Part shown: one piece after another, positions 50,854 through 60,281 of the stretch
How positions within the stretch are numbered: the stretch's first letter is position 1
Layout: each line of letters begins with the position of its first letter
From: Labilithrix sp.
GTDB lineage: Bacteria > Myxococcota_A > Polyangia > Polyangiales > Polyangiaceae
Direction of reading: 5' to 3'
Length of the DNA: 64,000 nucleotides
NCBI GenBank assembly: GCA_019637175.1
Contig: JAHBWD010000017.1
Coordinates: forward strand, 62,001 to 126,000
Position numbers and translations under genes: made by a program
The notes under the pieces: generated by a model
Seen by the model: only the letters and a program-made list of their open reading frames with translations
Told to the model about the DNA's origin: nothing
Databases searched by the model: none

Positions 50854-52764
50854 ATGGCCACATTTCTCGAGGCGCTCGCGAGCGGACCGCTCGTCGTCGA
50901 CGGCGCCATGGGCTCGCAGCTCTTCGAACGAGGCGTTCTGTACAACGCGTGCCTCGAGGAGCTGAACGTCTCTCGGCCCGAGCTGATCCGCAAGGTCCAC
51001 GAAGACTACGTACGCGCGGGCGCGAACGTGATCGAGACGAACACGTTCGGCGCGAACGCGATGCGGCTCGACAAGCACGGGCTCTCGCCGAAGGTCCGCG
51101 AGCTCAACGAGGCGGGCGTGCGCGTCGCGCGCGAGGCCGCCGGGAGCAAGGCGTTCGTCGTCGGCGCCGTCGGGCCTTCGGGCTACTTCCTCGGCGAGGC
51201 GTCGCCCGACGACGTCGCGACGGTGCGCGCCGCGCTCGGCGAGCAGGCGCGCGCGCTCGTCGGCGCGGGCGTCGACGCGGTGCTGGTCGAGACCTTCCGT
51301 CAGACCAACGAGCTCCGCATCGCGATCGAGAGCGCCGTCGCGGTCGCCGGCAAGGTGCCGGTCATCGCGTCGGCGTCGGTCGACGAGCACAATCGAATGG
51401 CCGACGGTACGACGTCGGCCGAGATCGCGCGCCTCATGAAGGAGTGGGGCGCGAGCGTCGTCGGCGTGAACTGCTGCGACGGCCCGATGAACGTGCTCGA
51501 GGCGATCGACCCGATGATCGCGTCGAAGCTGCCGGTCTGGGCGGTGCCGAACGCAGGTCTCCCGCGGCGCGTCGACGATCGGCTCGTGTACGTGTCGACC
51601 GCGGAGTACTTCGGCGTCTACGCGCGGCGCATGTACAAGCTGGGCGTGCGCCTCGTCGGCGGCTGTTGCGGAACGACGCCGGACCACGTCAAGCGCATCG
51701 CCGCCGCGGCGCGCATGGCCGCTTCGACGGAGGCGAAGTCGAGCCCGCCGGACTCCGACGCCGTCGGGCGCGGCAGCGACACCTTCCAGGCCTGGTCGGC
51801 CGATCCCGCCGACGTCGGCGCCGACGGCAAGAAGTGCGCGCCGTTCGCCGAGCGCAGCGATCTCGCGGCCAAGATCGCGAAGGGGCAGTTCGTCGTGTCG
51901 GTCGAGGTGAACCCGCCGATCGGCCTCGACCTCGGCAAAGCGCTCGCCGCCGCGAAGATGCTCCGCGCCGGCGGCGTCGACGTCGTGAACATCGCCGACG
52001 GCGCGCGCGCGCAGGCGCGCATGGGCAACCTCGCGATGGCGGTGCGCGTTCAAGAGCAAGGAGTCGAGACGATCCTGCACGTATGCGGCCGCGATCGAAA
52101 TCTCCTCGCGACGCTCGCGCACCTGCTCGCGGCCCACGAGCTCGGGGTGAAGAACCTCGTCGTCATCACGGGCGATCCGCCGAAGATGGGTGACTTCCCC
52201 GACGCCTCCGCGGTCTACGACCTCGACTCGATCGGCATCCTCAAGCTCGCGTCCCGCCTGAACCACGGCGTCGATCCAGGCGGCAAGCCGCTCGGCGCAG
52301 GCACGCGCTTCGTCCTCGCGACGGGCGCCGAGCCCGCCGCGCTCAACTACGAGCGCGAGCTCGCGCGCCTTCGCCAGAAGAAGGAGGCGGGCGCCGAGAT
52401 CGTGATGACCCAGCCGGTCTACGATCCCGCGGTCCTCGAGAAGTTCCTGCGCGACATCGAGCCGCTCGGCCTGCCCGTGCTCGTCGGGCTCTTGCCCCTC
52501 GCGAGCCATCGCAACGCCGAGTTCCTCCACAACGAGGTGCCCGGCATGCAGGTGCCCGAGAGCGTGCGCGAGCGCATGCGCAAGGCCGGCTCCGGCCCGC
52601 AGGCGCGCAAGGAAGGCGTCGCGATCGCGCGCGAGATGCTCGGCGCCGTCCGCTCGCGCGTCGCCGGCGCGTACGTGATGCCGCCGTTCGAGCGCTACGA
52701 GCTCGCGCTCGAGGTGATCGACGGCTTCGCCTCGCCGGAGGCCGCCGCGGCGGCCAAGGCATGA
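50854..52764 (+). CDS. Bifunctional homocysteine S-methyltransferase / methylenetetrahydrofolate reductase
   Basis: The 636-residue fusion works in methionine synthesis. The N-terminal zinc-dependent methyltransferase domain (about 1-290) has its Cys ligands at 207 (GVNCCDG) and 271-272 (GGCCGTT). The C-terminal MTHFR-like barrel (about 330-625) shows FVVSVEVNPPIGLDLGKA, LVVITGDPPKMGDFPDAS, and EIVMTQPVYDPAVLEKFLRD. It matches the YitJ-type architecture of other bacteria. It is divergent from the flavoprotein pair, and its stop overlaps the next start (ATGA). Confidence 0.93.
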   Translation: MATFLEALASGPLVVDGAMGSQLFERGVLYNACLEELNVSRPELIRKVHEDYVRAGANVIETNTFGANAMRLDKHGLSPKVRELNEAGVRVAREAAGSKAFVVGAVGPSGYFLGEASPDDVATVRAALGEQARALVGAGVDAVLVETFRQTNELRIAIESAVAVAGKVPVIASASVDEHNRMADGTTSAEIARLMKEWGASVVGVNCCDGPMNVLEAIDPMIASKLPVWAVPNAGLPRRVDDRLVYVSTAEYFGVYARRMYKLGVRLVGGCCGTTPDHVKRIAAAARMAASTEAKSSPPDSDAVGRGSDTFQAWSADPADVGADGKKCAPFAERSDLAAKIAKGQFVVSVEVNPPIGLDLGKALAAAKMLRAGGVDVVNIADGARAQARMGNLAMAVRVQEQGVETILHVCGRDRNLLATLAHLLAAHELGVKNLVVITGDPPKMGDFPDASAVYDLDSIGILKLASRLNHGVDPGGKPLGAGTRFVLATGAEPAALNYERELARLRQKKEAGAEIVMTQPVYDPAVLEKFLRDIEPLGLPVLVGLLPLASHRNAEFLHNEVPGMQVPESVRERMRKAGSGPQARKEGVAIAREMLGAVRSRVAGAYVMPPFERYELALEVIDGFASPEAAAAAKA

Positions 52765-54128
52765 GCCGTCGCCGCGCCTGGCTCGCGCTGATGGGCGCCG
52801 TCCTGGCGCCGCCGATCGCGACGAGCGCGTGCAGCGGATGTGAGAAGAAGAACGACACGCCGACGTCGTCGCTCGACGGCGCGGCGCCGACGGTGGTGAA
52901 GGAGTCGCTCCCGCGCTGCCGGGCCGAAGGCCTGCCGCTCGCGATCCCGGGCGGCGACGTCGTGGTCGGCGACGCCGTGGTCGCGAACGACGCGCTCTTC
53001 GTCGGCGTCGTGCGACGCGACGAGAGCAAGGGCCGCCGCGTCGCGAGCGTCATGCGCGCCGCGCTCGATCTCACGGGCACGCGCATCGTCGACGTCGGGC
53101 CGGCGTACGGCGAGGATCCGCCGCCCTCTCCTCGCGCCTTCGGCGGCGCGGTGTTCGTCGCCGCGTACACCCGCGCGTCGAAGGCCGACGCAGGCGCTGC
53201 GCGTGCCCATGGAGACGAGACGGCCTCGCGCGTGCTCGACCTGGTGCGCCTCGAGGGCGATGTCACGCTCGGAAAGAAGGAGGGCTCGGTCGTCCAGCAA
53301 GCCGACGAGTCGCTCGCGTTCGACGTCGCGTGGCCTGCTTCGGGAGGCGCGCCGCTCGTCGCATGGGACGAAGACGCGCCCCCGGGAGACGCGGGCAAGA
53401 TCGATCGCGGCGTCGTGAAGGTGCAGCTCCTCGCCGGCGACGAGAGGCCGCGCGTCGCCTCGCCGGAGACCGCCGACGCGGAGTCGCCGCGCCTCGCGCC
53501 GCGCGCGGGCGGAGGCTACTGGCTCGCGTGGCTCGCGCGCCGATCCGAGCCCGCGGAGACGGCTTCGGCGAAGGCCGACGATGCCTCGGCGTCCGAGGGC
53601 CCGGGCGAGCGGCGCGCGTTCCGCTGGGTGGAGATCGTCGCGCTCGACGGAAAAGGAGCGGTGGTCTCGCCGGTGCGCCGCGTGTCGCCACAGGCCGGGC
53701 GCGTCGCGTCGTTCGATCTCGTCTCGACGCCCGGCGCCGAGCTCGTCGTCGTCGTGCAAGACGAAGCCGCGCACGCGGAGGGCGCGGGCGAGCGCATCGT
53801 TCGCTACGTCGTCGCCGAGAAGGGGGAGGCGATCGAGGGCGTCGAGCTCGTCGACGCCGGCGTCGGTCAGGCGCTCGCCGATCTCGTCGTGCCGGCGGGA
53901 TCCGAGGCGGGCGCGCGCTGGCTTGCGTGGACCGACATCCAAGAGCGCGCGCACCTCGCGCCGCTCGGGCCCGGGCTCGTCGCGTCGGCCGCGGCGACGA
54001 CCGAGCCGTCGCTCGACGGCTCGCGCGTGCTCGCGGCGATCGGCGCGGACACGTTCTTCGTCGTCACGGGGGCGGGCGCCGCAGACGCGGCCGGGCAGAT
54101 CGCGCTTCGTCGTCTCGTGTGTCGGTGA
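52761..54128 (+). CDS. Putative lipoprotein, propeller-like, unknown function
   Basis: The 455-residue protein has a signal peptide and a Cys-rich start after it (TSACSGCEKKNDTPT), with a possible lipobox TSAC. The remainder is made of repeated beta-strand blocks (GGDVVVGDAVVANDALFVGVVRR, FDVAWPASGGAPLVAWDED, GGGYWLAWLARRSEPAET), as expected for a beta-propeller, with an Asp/Ala insertion. It is coupled to the MTHFR fusion (ATGA), a surprising pairing. The last 65 bp overlap the tail of the convergent gene. Confidence 0.72.
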   Translation: MSRRRAWLALMGAVLAPPIATSACSGCEKKNDTPTSSLDGAAPTVVKESLPRCRAEGLPLAIPGGDVVVGDAVVANDALFVGVVRRDESKGRRVASVMRAALDLTGTRIVDVGPAYGEDPPPSPRAFGGAVFVAAYTRASKADAGAARAHGDETASRVLDLVRLEGDVTLGKKEGSVVQQADESLAFDVAWPASGGAPLVAWDEDAPPGDAGKIDRGVVKVQLLAGDERPRVASPETADAESPRLAPRAGGGYWLAWLARRSEPAETASAKADDASASEGPGERRAFRWVEIVALDGKGAVVSPVRRVSPQAGRVASFDLVSTPGAELVVVVQDEAAHAEGAGERIVRYVVAEKGEAIEGVELVDAGVGQALADLVVPAGSEAGARWLAWTDIQERAHLAPLGPGLVASAAATTEPSLDGSRVLAAIGADTFFVVTGAGAADAAGQIALRRLVCR

Positions 54129-54990
54129 TCTCCTCGATCGGCGCGCGCGCTTCGATGCGCGCGGCGGGCGCGACGCGGACGCGAGGACGCGCCTCCGCCG
54201 GCTGATCGGCGGCGGGCAGATAGCGGAGCGCCTCGTCGAGCAGCTGCGGATCGACGGAGCCGGCGAGGGAAGCGGCCGCGACGACGATCGGCGGCGAGCC
54301 CGGTCCGAGCGAAGCGGCGATCCGCTCGACGCACGCGGCGTCGCCGTTGGCGAGCAGCGCATGGATCGCGGCGGCGCGGAGCTCCGGATCGTTGCGCTCG
54401 TCGAGGTACGCGCGCTCGAGCGCGTCGAGATCGGTCGCCCGCGTGCGATACGCGGTCGTCGACGTCGACGTCGACGCGCGGACGTCCGCCATCCACGCCG
54501 TGAGCGAGCGGCCGTCGCGCGCGAGCGCCTCGAGCTCGATCGGCGGCGCGGGCGCGCTCTTGCATCGAGAGATCCGCGCGAGGACGGCGCCGAGGAGCGC
54601 CGCCGGCGGCGTTTCTTGGATCCCGAGCTTCATCACGCCGCCGTCCGCGAGCAGCAAGACGAGCACCTTCGGTCCGACGATGCCCTTGCGAACGGTGGCG
54701 TCGGCGATGCGCGTGAACGGCACGTAGCCCGTCGAGCGCCCGCGGCGCCACCGCACGCCGCCCTCGTCGACCTCGATCTCGTGACTGCCGTCGAGTCGGC
54801 CGATGGCGAGCGCCATCGCGAGGATCGACACCGTCGCAGAGAGCGCGGCCGGCACCGGGAGCGACGGCGGCGGCACGAGGAGCGCGACCGCGAGCACGAA
54901 CGACGCGAAGCCGACGGCGGCGAGCGCGGCCCGCCCGCGGCGGGTGACGAGCCAGGGCTCGTATGCGCGGCCGGGCCCCAAACCCCCCAT
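54064..54990 (-). CDS. Membrane protein with PH-like domain, unknown function
   Basis: The protein has about 308 residues. Two TM helices lie near residues 20-60 (LAAVGFASFVLAVALLVPP, ALSATVSILAMALAIGRL). They are followed by a bacterial PH-like stretch (GSHEIEVDEGGVRWRRGRSTGYVPFTRIADATV) and a C-terminal part with HEAT-like spacing (NDPELRAAAIHALLANGD, GSPPIVVAAASLAGS). ATG 54990 is chosen; longer in-frame starts exist but run into Arg-rich sequence. It overlaps the convergent lipoprotein by 65 bp, which is unusual. Confidence 0.68.
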   Translation of the reverse strand: MGGLGPGRAYEPWLVTRRGRAALAAVGFASFVLAVALLVPPPSLPVPAALSATVSILAMALAIGRLDGSHEIEVDEGGVRWRRGRSTGYVPFTRIADATVRKGIVGPKVLVLLLADGGVMKLGIQETPPAALLGAVLARISRCKSAPAPPIELEALARDGRSLTAWMADVRASTSTSTTAYRTRATDLDALERAYLDERNDPELRAAAIHALLANGDAACVERIAASLGPGSPPIVVAAASLAGSVDPQLLDEALRYLPAADQPAEARPRVRVAPAARIEARAPIEEITDTRDDEARSARPRLRRPPP

Positions 54991-55166
54991 CAAACGCAGA
55001 AGATACGCCTGCGAGACGGGCACGTCGATTCGGCACGCCACGTGCCTCTTCCCCCCGCCGCCCGGTTCGACTAGCTTTTTCGGCGTGACGAGGCGACGAA
55101 TCAGCCCACCCCCGATAGGTGCGGCGAATGTTCGGAGAGGCGCCCCACGTGATCGTGGGGACAACA

Positions 55167-55240
55167 GGGCCCATAGCTCAATCGGTCAGAGCCCCCGGCT
55201 CATAACCGGGCTGTTCCTGGTTCGAACCCAGGTGGGCCCA
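55167..55240 (+). tRNA. tRNA with anticodon CAU (Ile2 or elongator Met)
   Basis: Acceptor GGGCCCA pairs with TGGGCCC, D arm AGCTCAATCGGTCAGAGC, anticodon stem CCCGG/CCGGG with loop CTCATAA, and T arm CCTGGTTCGAACCCAGG. The CAU anticodon and the CGGCTCATAACCG stem favour the lysidine-modified tRNA-Ile2 type, but elongator tRNA-Met cannot be excluded. CCA is not encoded. A separate CCCCACG/CGTGGGG hairpin lies just upstream at 55143-55160. Confidence 0.93.
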
Positions 55241-55266
55241 CGCGCGCGAGAACAAGGAGAGGGCGG

Positions 55267-55998
55267 TTGAGCACGAGCGAGCAGATTCGCGCGCTGGAAG
55301 AGCTGGCGGCGATGGACGCCGAGGTGAAGGCCCTCGAAGAAAAACTCGCGGAGGAGAGGGGCGTGCTCAACGCCCTGAAGGAGAGCCTGAAGCGGCTCGA
55401 CGAGAGGCTCCAGATCGATCGCGCCACCGTCGGGGCGGCCGACAAGCAGCGAAACGATCTGCACCTCGACATCCGCACGATGACCCAGCAGATCGAGCAC
55501 TCGCGCGAGAAGCTGAATCGTTCGCGCACCGAGCGCGAGACGAACGCAGCGCAGCGCGAGCTCGAAGAGCTTCGCAAGCTGGTGCGCGATCGCGAAGACG
55601 AGATCACGCGGCTCGACGGCGACACCGCGTCGGTCCGCACCGCGGTCGAGACGACCGAAGCCGACCACAAGCGCGTGAGCGAAGAGCTCGCCGCGAAGGA
55701 AGGCGACATCCAGGCGAAGGTCACGCAGCTCGAGGCCGACCGCACCGAGCGAGGCGGCGGCCGCGACGCGATCGTGAAGCGCCTGCCGCCCGTCCTCTAC
55801 CGTCGCTACGAGATGATCCGCGGCCGTCGCGGGAACGCGATCGCGCAGACGACGGACGGGACGTGCAACCGCTGCAACATGGCGCTCCCGCCGCAGCTCT
55901 ATCATCGGCTCCGTCGCGAGCCCCTCATCGAGCAGTGCCCGTCGTGCAATCGCATCATCTACTTTGCAGCGACGACCGAAGCCAAGAAGGTCGACTAA
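55267..55998 (+). CDS. Coiled-coil protein with C4-type zinc ribbon
   Basis: The 243-residue protein has a long coiled coil (about residues 5-170, Glu/Lys/Leu-rich, with repeated LEEL and RLDE blocks) and a C-terminal zinc ribbon with CNRCN and CPSCN about 25 residues later. This is the layout of the DUF164/CdsZ-type family, proposed in some bacteria to act in nucleic-acid or secretion-linked roles; none is proven here. The TTG start at 55267 is set by AAGGAGAGGG upstream. It follows the tRNA after 26 bp and the Ser/Thr kinase gene begins 17 bp after it. Confidence 0.85.
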   Translation: MSTSEQIRALEELAAMDAEVKALEEKLAEERGVLNALKESLKRLDERLQIDRATVGAADKQRNDLHLDIRTMTQQIEHSREKLNRSRTERETNAAQRELEELRKLVRDREDEITRLDGDTASVRTAVETTEADHKRVSEELAAKEGDIQAKVTQLEADRTERGGGRDAIVKRLPPVLYRRYEMIRGRRGNAIAQTTDGTCNRCNMALPPQLYHRLRREPLIEQCPSCNRIIYFAATTEAKKVD

Positions 55999-56015
55999 CC
56001 GGCTGACCGGCCACC

Positions 56016-57362
56016 ATGAAGAGCTGCCCCAAGTGCATGCGCACGTTCCCCGACGACGCGGGCTTCTGCCCCGCGGACGGGAGCGCGCTGCAGCACGCGA
56101 GCATGGTGCCGATCGCCAACACCGAAGATCCTCGTCTCGGCTCGCGCCTCTGCGGCCGCTACGAGCTTCGCCGCGTGGTCGCCGACGGCGGCATGGGGCG
56201 CGTCTACGAGGGCATCGACAAGCAGACCAACTCGCGCATCGCCGTGAAGGTGTTGCACGACGAGGTGTCGAAAGACGAGGTCGCGCTCGAGCGCTTCAAG
56301 CGCGAATACGAGATCTCGTCCCAGCTCCCGCACGAGTTCATCGTCAAGGTGATGGACTTCCAGCGGGACGAGTCGTCGGGCGTCTGGCTGCTCGTCATGG
56401 AGTTCCTCGACGGCGAAGAGCTGCGCTTCATCCTCAAGCGTGAGAAGGCCGTCTCGCGCGAGCGGCTCGTCCGGATGCTCTCGCAAGTCGCGCTCGGCCT
56501 CGACGAAGCGCACGGGCGCCAGTTCGTGCACCGCGATCTCAAGCCCGACAACCTGTTCCTCTGCGGCACGCGCGAGGGCGACAACGTCAAGATCCTCGAC
56601 TTCGGATCGGTCAAAGACAAGAACAAGGACGCGAAGAAGCTCACCGTGCTCGGCACCACGATCGGCTCGCCGTTCTACATGGCGCCCGAGCAGGCGCAGG
56701 GCCTCGAGACGCTCGACGCGCGCGCCGACGTCTTCGCGCTCGCCGCGATCACCTACGAGTGCGTGACCGGCACCGTCCCGTTCACCGGCAACAACGGCCC
56801 GTCGATCCTCCTCGCGATCCTCACGAAGGATCCCGATCCGGCGAGCTCGAAGGGCGCGGGAGCGAAGCATCCGATCCCGAAGGCGCTCGACGACGTGCTC
56901 GAAGAGGCGCTCGCGAAGAACCCCAACATTCGCACGAAGAGCGTCGGCGCGTTCGCCGACGCGGTGGGGCGCGCGTACGGGCTCACCGGCGATCACCACG
57001 CATGGGCGCGCGCGCCGCAGGCCGACCTGCTGCGGCAGATCGAGGAGGCCGCGGCGCGCGGTCCCGTCGCGCCGAGCGTCGTCGCGGATCCGTTCGCGGC
57101 GCCCGATCCCTTCGCGGCCAAGCCGACGACGGGCACCTCGCCGATGGGCAACGCGCCGCCGCGCGGCAGCGCCCCGATGAGCCCTGCGCCGAGCCCGCCG
57201 GCGGCCCCGAGCCCCGGCTATTCCGCGCCTGCGCACTACGACGAAAGCGACATGCCGGCCGGGATCCCTCAGGGCCGCCCGCCCTGGCTCATCGTCGTCG
57301 CCGTCGGGATCGCAGCGCTCGTCGTGGGCGGCGGAATCGCCGTCTTCGCCCTCGCTCGCTAG
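56016..57362 (+). CDS. Serine/threonine protein kinase with N-terminal zinc ribbon and C-terminal TM
   Basis: The 448-residue kinase has a short N-terminal zinc-knuckle-like segment (CPKC at 4-7 and FCPADG at 17-22). Its catalytic domain (about 49-310) has the glycine loop ADGGMGRVY, Lys78, HRDLKPDN at 172-179, DFG at 195-197 and MAPEQ. A Pro/Ala linker and one TM helix near 425-445 (WLIVVAVGIAALVVGGGIAVF) follow. The glycine loop starts Ala-Asp instead of Gly-x. It should be a type-I-like membrane kinase with a cytoplasmic catalytic domain and almost no extracytoplasmic part. Confidence 0.93.
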   Translation: MKSCPKCMRTFPDDAGFCPADGSALQHASMVPIANTEDPRLGSRLCGRYELRRVVADGGMGRVYEGIDKQTNSRIAVKVLHDEVSKDEVALERFKREYEISSQLPHEFIVKVMDFQRDESSGVWLLVMEFLDGEELRFILKREKAVSRERLVRMLSQVALGLDEAHGRQFVHRDLKPDNLFLCGTREGDNVKILDFGSVKDKNKDAKKLTVLGTTIGSPFYMAPEQAQGLETLDARADVFALAAITYECVTGTVPFTGNNGPSILLAILTKDPDPASSKGAGAKHPIPKALDDVLEEALAKNPNIRTKSVGAFADAVGRAYGLTGDHHAWARAPQADLLRQIEEAAARGPVAPSVVADPFAAPDPFAAKPTTGTSPMGNAPPRGSAPMSPAPSPPAAPSPGYSAPAHYDESDMPAGIPQGRPPWLIVVAVGIAALVVGGGIAVFALAR

Positions 57363-57365
57363 CCC

Positions 57366-57379
57366 CCTCGAAAACGAGG
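57366..57379 (+). terminator. Small hairpin after the kinase gene
   Basis: CCTCG and CGAGG form a 5-bp stem with an AAAA loop three bases after the kinase stop. The remaining 200 bp before the next gene is the most AT-rich part of the area (AATCCCACTGATTAATTCC near 57460) and probably holds a promoter; a GCTTGC/GCAAGC hairpin lies at 57538-57554. Confidence 0.3.
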
Positions 57380-57581
57380 AGCTGGATCTTTCGACCACCA
57401 CCGGTCGGCGGCGCTGCACAAACTGTTACGCGGATCCGAAAGTGGCGGTTGTACGTAAGAATCCCACTGATTAATTCCAACCCGGTTTTTCGGAGCGAAG
57501 AGGCACTGTATTCTTTTCGTGTCATGGCCCGTGGCTGGCTTGCCCTTCGCAAGCGTCACGAGCGAACGCGAGCGGAGGATC

Positions 57582-59165
57582 ATGCTGCCTTTCACGAAAC
57601 GCCCTGGACGCGACGACGACGCCGTCACCAAGGACGATCTCGAAATTGAGTCGGCCCCCGTTCCTCCCGCCTCCAAGCCTGCGGCTTCGCCGGCGGCGCG
57701 GCCGTTCATGAAGTCCGCGTCCGACGACGAGCTCACGCAGCTGATGCCGACGAAGGCGCTCGGCAACAGCGGCGCGATCGCCGCGATTCCTTCGCCGCGT
57801 CCGGCAGCGGGCGCGCCGCCGCCGTCGCGTCGTCCGGCGACCGTTCCGCCGCCCGCGAAGTCTTCGGCCGCGAATCGCTCGGGCAAGTTCGCCGCGCAAG
57901 ACGACGAGGAAGAAGACGGACGCACCGTCGTTCGCGGCGCGCCGAAGATCGTCAAGCGCGGCAAGCCCGCGACGATGGGAATGCCGACGGGACCGGTGAC
58001 GACGATCTCGCCGGCCGCCGTGATCAAAGCGACGCTCGACAGCGCGCGCTCCGCGAAGCGCACGGGCGAGCACTTGATGGCGGGGCCGCCCGTCGACCTC
58101 CTCGAAGATCTCGAAGACAAGCTGAAGGAAGCGGCGAAGAAGGAAGAGCCGCATCCGGCCGACGTCGGCTCGGAGCACACGGCGATCCTCTCGACGTCGG
58201 GCAGCATGCCGATGGTGCAGGGCGTCCAGGCGCTCGGCCCGCAGATGCTCCAGCCGCAGCCGGTCTCGCACGGCACGATCCCGCCGGGCTCGGCGCGTCC
58301 GATGAGCGTGCCTCCGGCGCCGCCGAGCTCGCAGGTCGCGGTGCCGGCGCTCAGCGCGACGCAGAGCGGCGGCTACGCGGTTCCGTACGGCGGTCCGCCG
58401 TCGGCGCCGCACAGCGTTCCGCCGTCGGCGCTCGGTCCGCAGTCGATGCCCGCGCACTTCATGGTGCCGCAAGCGCCGTACTCGGACGCGCGTCTGGATC
58501 CGCCGGGAACCGCGGTCACCGCGCGCACGAAGGTCAAGGGGCGACCGGCGATGTCGTGGGCGGTCGCGCTCCTGACGTTCGGTCTCTTCGTCGGCGTCGG
58601 CGCGGTCGCCGTGATGCGCGGCAACGCCGAAGGCTTCGTGGAGACGAGCGCGTCGTTCGTCGATCCGTCGCGCGCCGCGAAGGCGGCCGCGGCGGCTCCG
58701 CCCGCCGCGGATCCGACGCCGACGCCGGTGCCCGCGGAGACCGTCGCAGCGCCGACCGTCGCGGTCGTCGGGGTTCCTCCCGTCGTCGTTCCGCCGGCGC
58801 CGACCAACGATCCGAACGCGCCGCCCGCCGCGCCTCCGGCCGCCGCTCCCGAAGCGCCTCCCGCGGTCGTCGCCGCGAGCCCGGCGGCCGCTCCTGCGGC
58901 GGCTCCGACCACGCACGCGCACGCCGCTCCCGCGCAGCCGAAGCAGCCCGTCGCCGCGGCACCCGCGCCGCGTCCGGCGGCGGCGGCGCCCGCGCCACGT
59001 CCGGCGCGTCCCGCGCCTGCGCCGGTCGCCGAAGAGCCGGCCGCGGCCAAGCCCGCGAAGCCCGGCAAGCCGGCGCCTGCGGCCAAGGGCGATCCGGATC
59101 TCGAGGCCGAGCAGAAGAAGGCGCTCAAGGCGCTTCAGGATTCGCAGCTCGAGAGCACGTTCTGA
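57582..59165 (+). CDS. One-TM protein with disordered Pro/Ala regions, unknown function
   Basis: The 527-residue protein starts at ATG 57582 with GGAGG at the right distance (CGGAGGATC). The N-terminal part is Pro/Ala/Ser-rich (FMKSASDDELTQLMPTKAL), one TM helix lies near 327-348 (MSWAVALLTFGLFVGVGAVAVM), and a long Pro/Ala tail follows, ending in a charged helix EAEQKKALKALQDSQLESTF. It resembles the protein at 25228 in layout. An acidic SDDELTQLMPT motif might be a kinase substrate for the neighbouring Ser/Thr kinase, which is inference. Confidence 0.72.
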   Translation: MLPFTKRPGRDDDAVTKDDLEIESAPVPPASKPAASPAARPFMKSASDDELTQLMPTKALGNSGAIAAIPSPRPAAGAPPPSRRPATVPPPAKSSAANRSGKFAAQDDEEEDGRTVVRGAPKIVKRGKPATMGMPTGPVTTISPAAVIKATLDSARSAKRTGEHLMAGPPVDLLEDLEDKLKEAAKKEEPHPADVGSEHTAILSTSGSMPMVQGVQALGPQMLQPQPVSHGTIPPGSARPMSVPPAPPSSQVAVPALSATQSGGYAVPYGGPPSAPHSVPPSALGPQSMPAHFMVPQAPYSDARLDPPGTAVTARTKVKGRPAMSWAVALLTFGLFVGVGAVAVMRGNAEGFVETSASFVDPSRAAKAAAAAPPAADPTPTPVPAETVAAPTVAVVGVPPVVVPPAPTNDPNAPPAAPPAAAPEAPPAVVAASPAAAPAAAPTTHAHAAPAQPKQPVAAAPAPRPAAAAPAPRPARPAPAPVAEEPAAAKPAKPGKPAPAAKGDPDLEAEQKKALKALQDSQLESTF

Positions 59166-59180
59166 ATCAGCGCGCGGGCG

Positions 59181-60281
59181 TCAGCGGCGTGGACCACACG
59201 CCGCGCGCCCGTTCGTGACCGTGCACGTGCTGAAGCCGAGCGACGCGCAGTCGACGGACTTGCGTGCGCCGCGACCGCAGCTTCGAAGCATCGTTTCGCT
59301 GCACGAGTCGTCAGGCTCGACGCAGGGGGTCGCGCCGCCCTTCACGCACGCCTGACCTGGATCGTAGCTCGGCGGCGGGATCGTGACGTCGCACCCGAGC
59401 CCGAGCCTCTGGCAGTCGACGACGATCTGCTTGCTCGCGACGCAGCTCGTGACCTTGCCGCCGTCGCACGTCGCGGTCGGCGGCTCCGAGGCCGGGCAGG
59501 CCTTCGCTTCCGGACCAGGCACGCATCGCGGGCCGCCACCGGAACGGTCGTCGCATTCGCGTGCGCCGTAGCCTGCGCAGTCGATCCCGTCGTCGAACGA
59601 CTTGGCGCCCGAAAGATTGCAGGCTACAGCTTTCGTCCCGACGCACTTGGTGGCCGTGCAGTTCCCGAGGCCGAGGCCTCCGGCGCAGTTCGCCGTGGAG
59701 CCCTCGTCTTCGTTCACGCACGTCTTTCCGACGATGAGGCACGGCTCGACGCCGACCGGCCTCGCTTCCGTCGGCGACGAGCACGCGAGGCGTACGTGCT
59801 CGTTGCCTGCGGTGCCGCACCTCGTGAACGGGCCCGCGGCCCCGGTGCAGGGTTGCGCGCCGCCAGGGAAGACGCACTCGTCGACCTCGGCGCAAGAGCG
59901 CACCGTCGCCATGCACGCCCAGAACGCGTCGACGTTGCCCGCAGGGCGAAGCGTCGGGTTGGCGACGCAGTCGAACGCGAGCTGCGCCGCGATCGTGCAC
60001 GATCCGAACGTGCTGGCGCCGAGCGGTCCTTCGCACGCGCCGAGCCAAGCGCAGGCGCGCTTGGCCTGCTCTTCGGCCTCGAGGGTGGTCCACTTGCAGA
60101 AGTCGGGGCGCGGCGGTCGCGGCTCGCCCGCGTCGGCGCCAGGCGCGCCGCCGTCGACGGCGCAAGCCTCGGGCGATCGCACGCAGAGCGTTTCGAATTC
60201 GGTGCCGTGGAACAGATCGACGCACGCCGCCCCGAGGAGCGCGAAGAGCGGCGCGAGCACGAGGGCGTGACGGCGCGTCAC
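59181..60281 (-). CDS. Cys-rich putative lipoprotein, third gene of a surface operon
   Basis: The 366-residue protein has a signal peptide with lipobox GAAC (Cys near 19). The rest is rich in evenly spaced cysteines: ACAWLGACEG, CMATVRSCAEVDECVFPG, CLIVGKTCVNEDEG, CDGGKVTSCVASKQIVVDCQRLGLGC, which imply many disulfides. The GTG at 60281 overlaps the stop of the PEGA-type gene (GTGA). No named fold is recognised. It lies on the outside of the cell, probably in the outer membrane. Confidence 0.78.
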   Translation of the reverse strand: MTRRHALVLAPLFALLGAACVDLFHGTEFETLCVRSPEACAVDGGAPGADAGEPRPPRPDFCKWTTLEAEEQAKRACAWLGACEGPLGASTFGSCTIAAQLAFDCVANPTLRPAGNVDAFWACMATVRSCAEVDECVFPGGAQPCTGAAGPFTRCGTAGNEHVRLACSSPTEARPVGVEPCLIVGKTCVNEDEGSTANCAGGLGLGNCTATKCVGTKAVACNLSGAKSFDDGIDCAGYGARECDDRSGGGPRCVPGPEAKACPASEPPTATCDGGKVTSCVASKQIVVDCQRLGLGCDVTIPPPSYDPGQACVKGGATPCVEPDDSCSETMLRSCGRGARKSVDCASLGFSTCTVTNGRAACGPRR

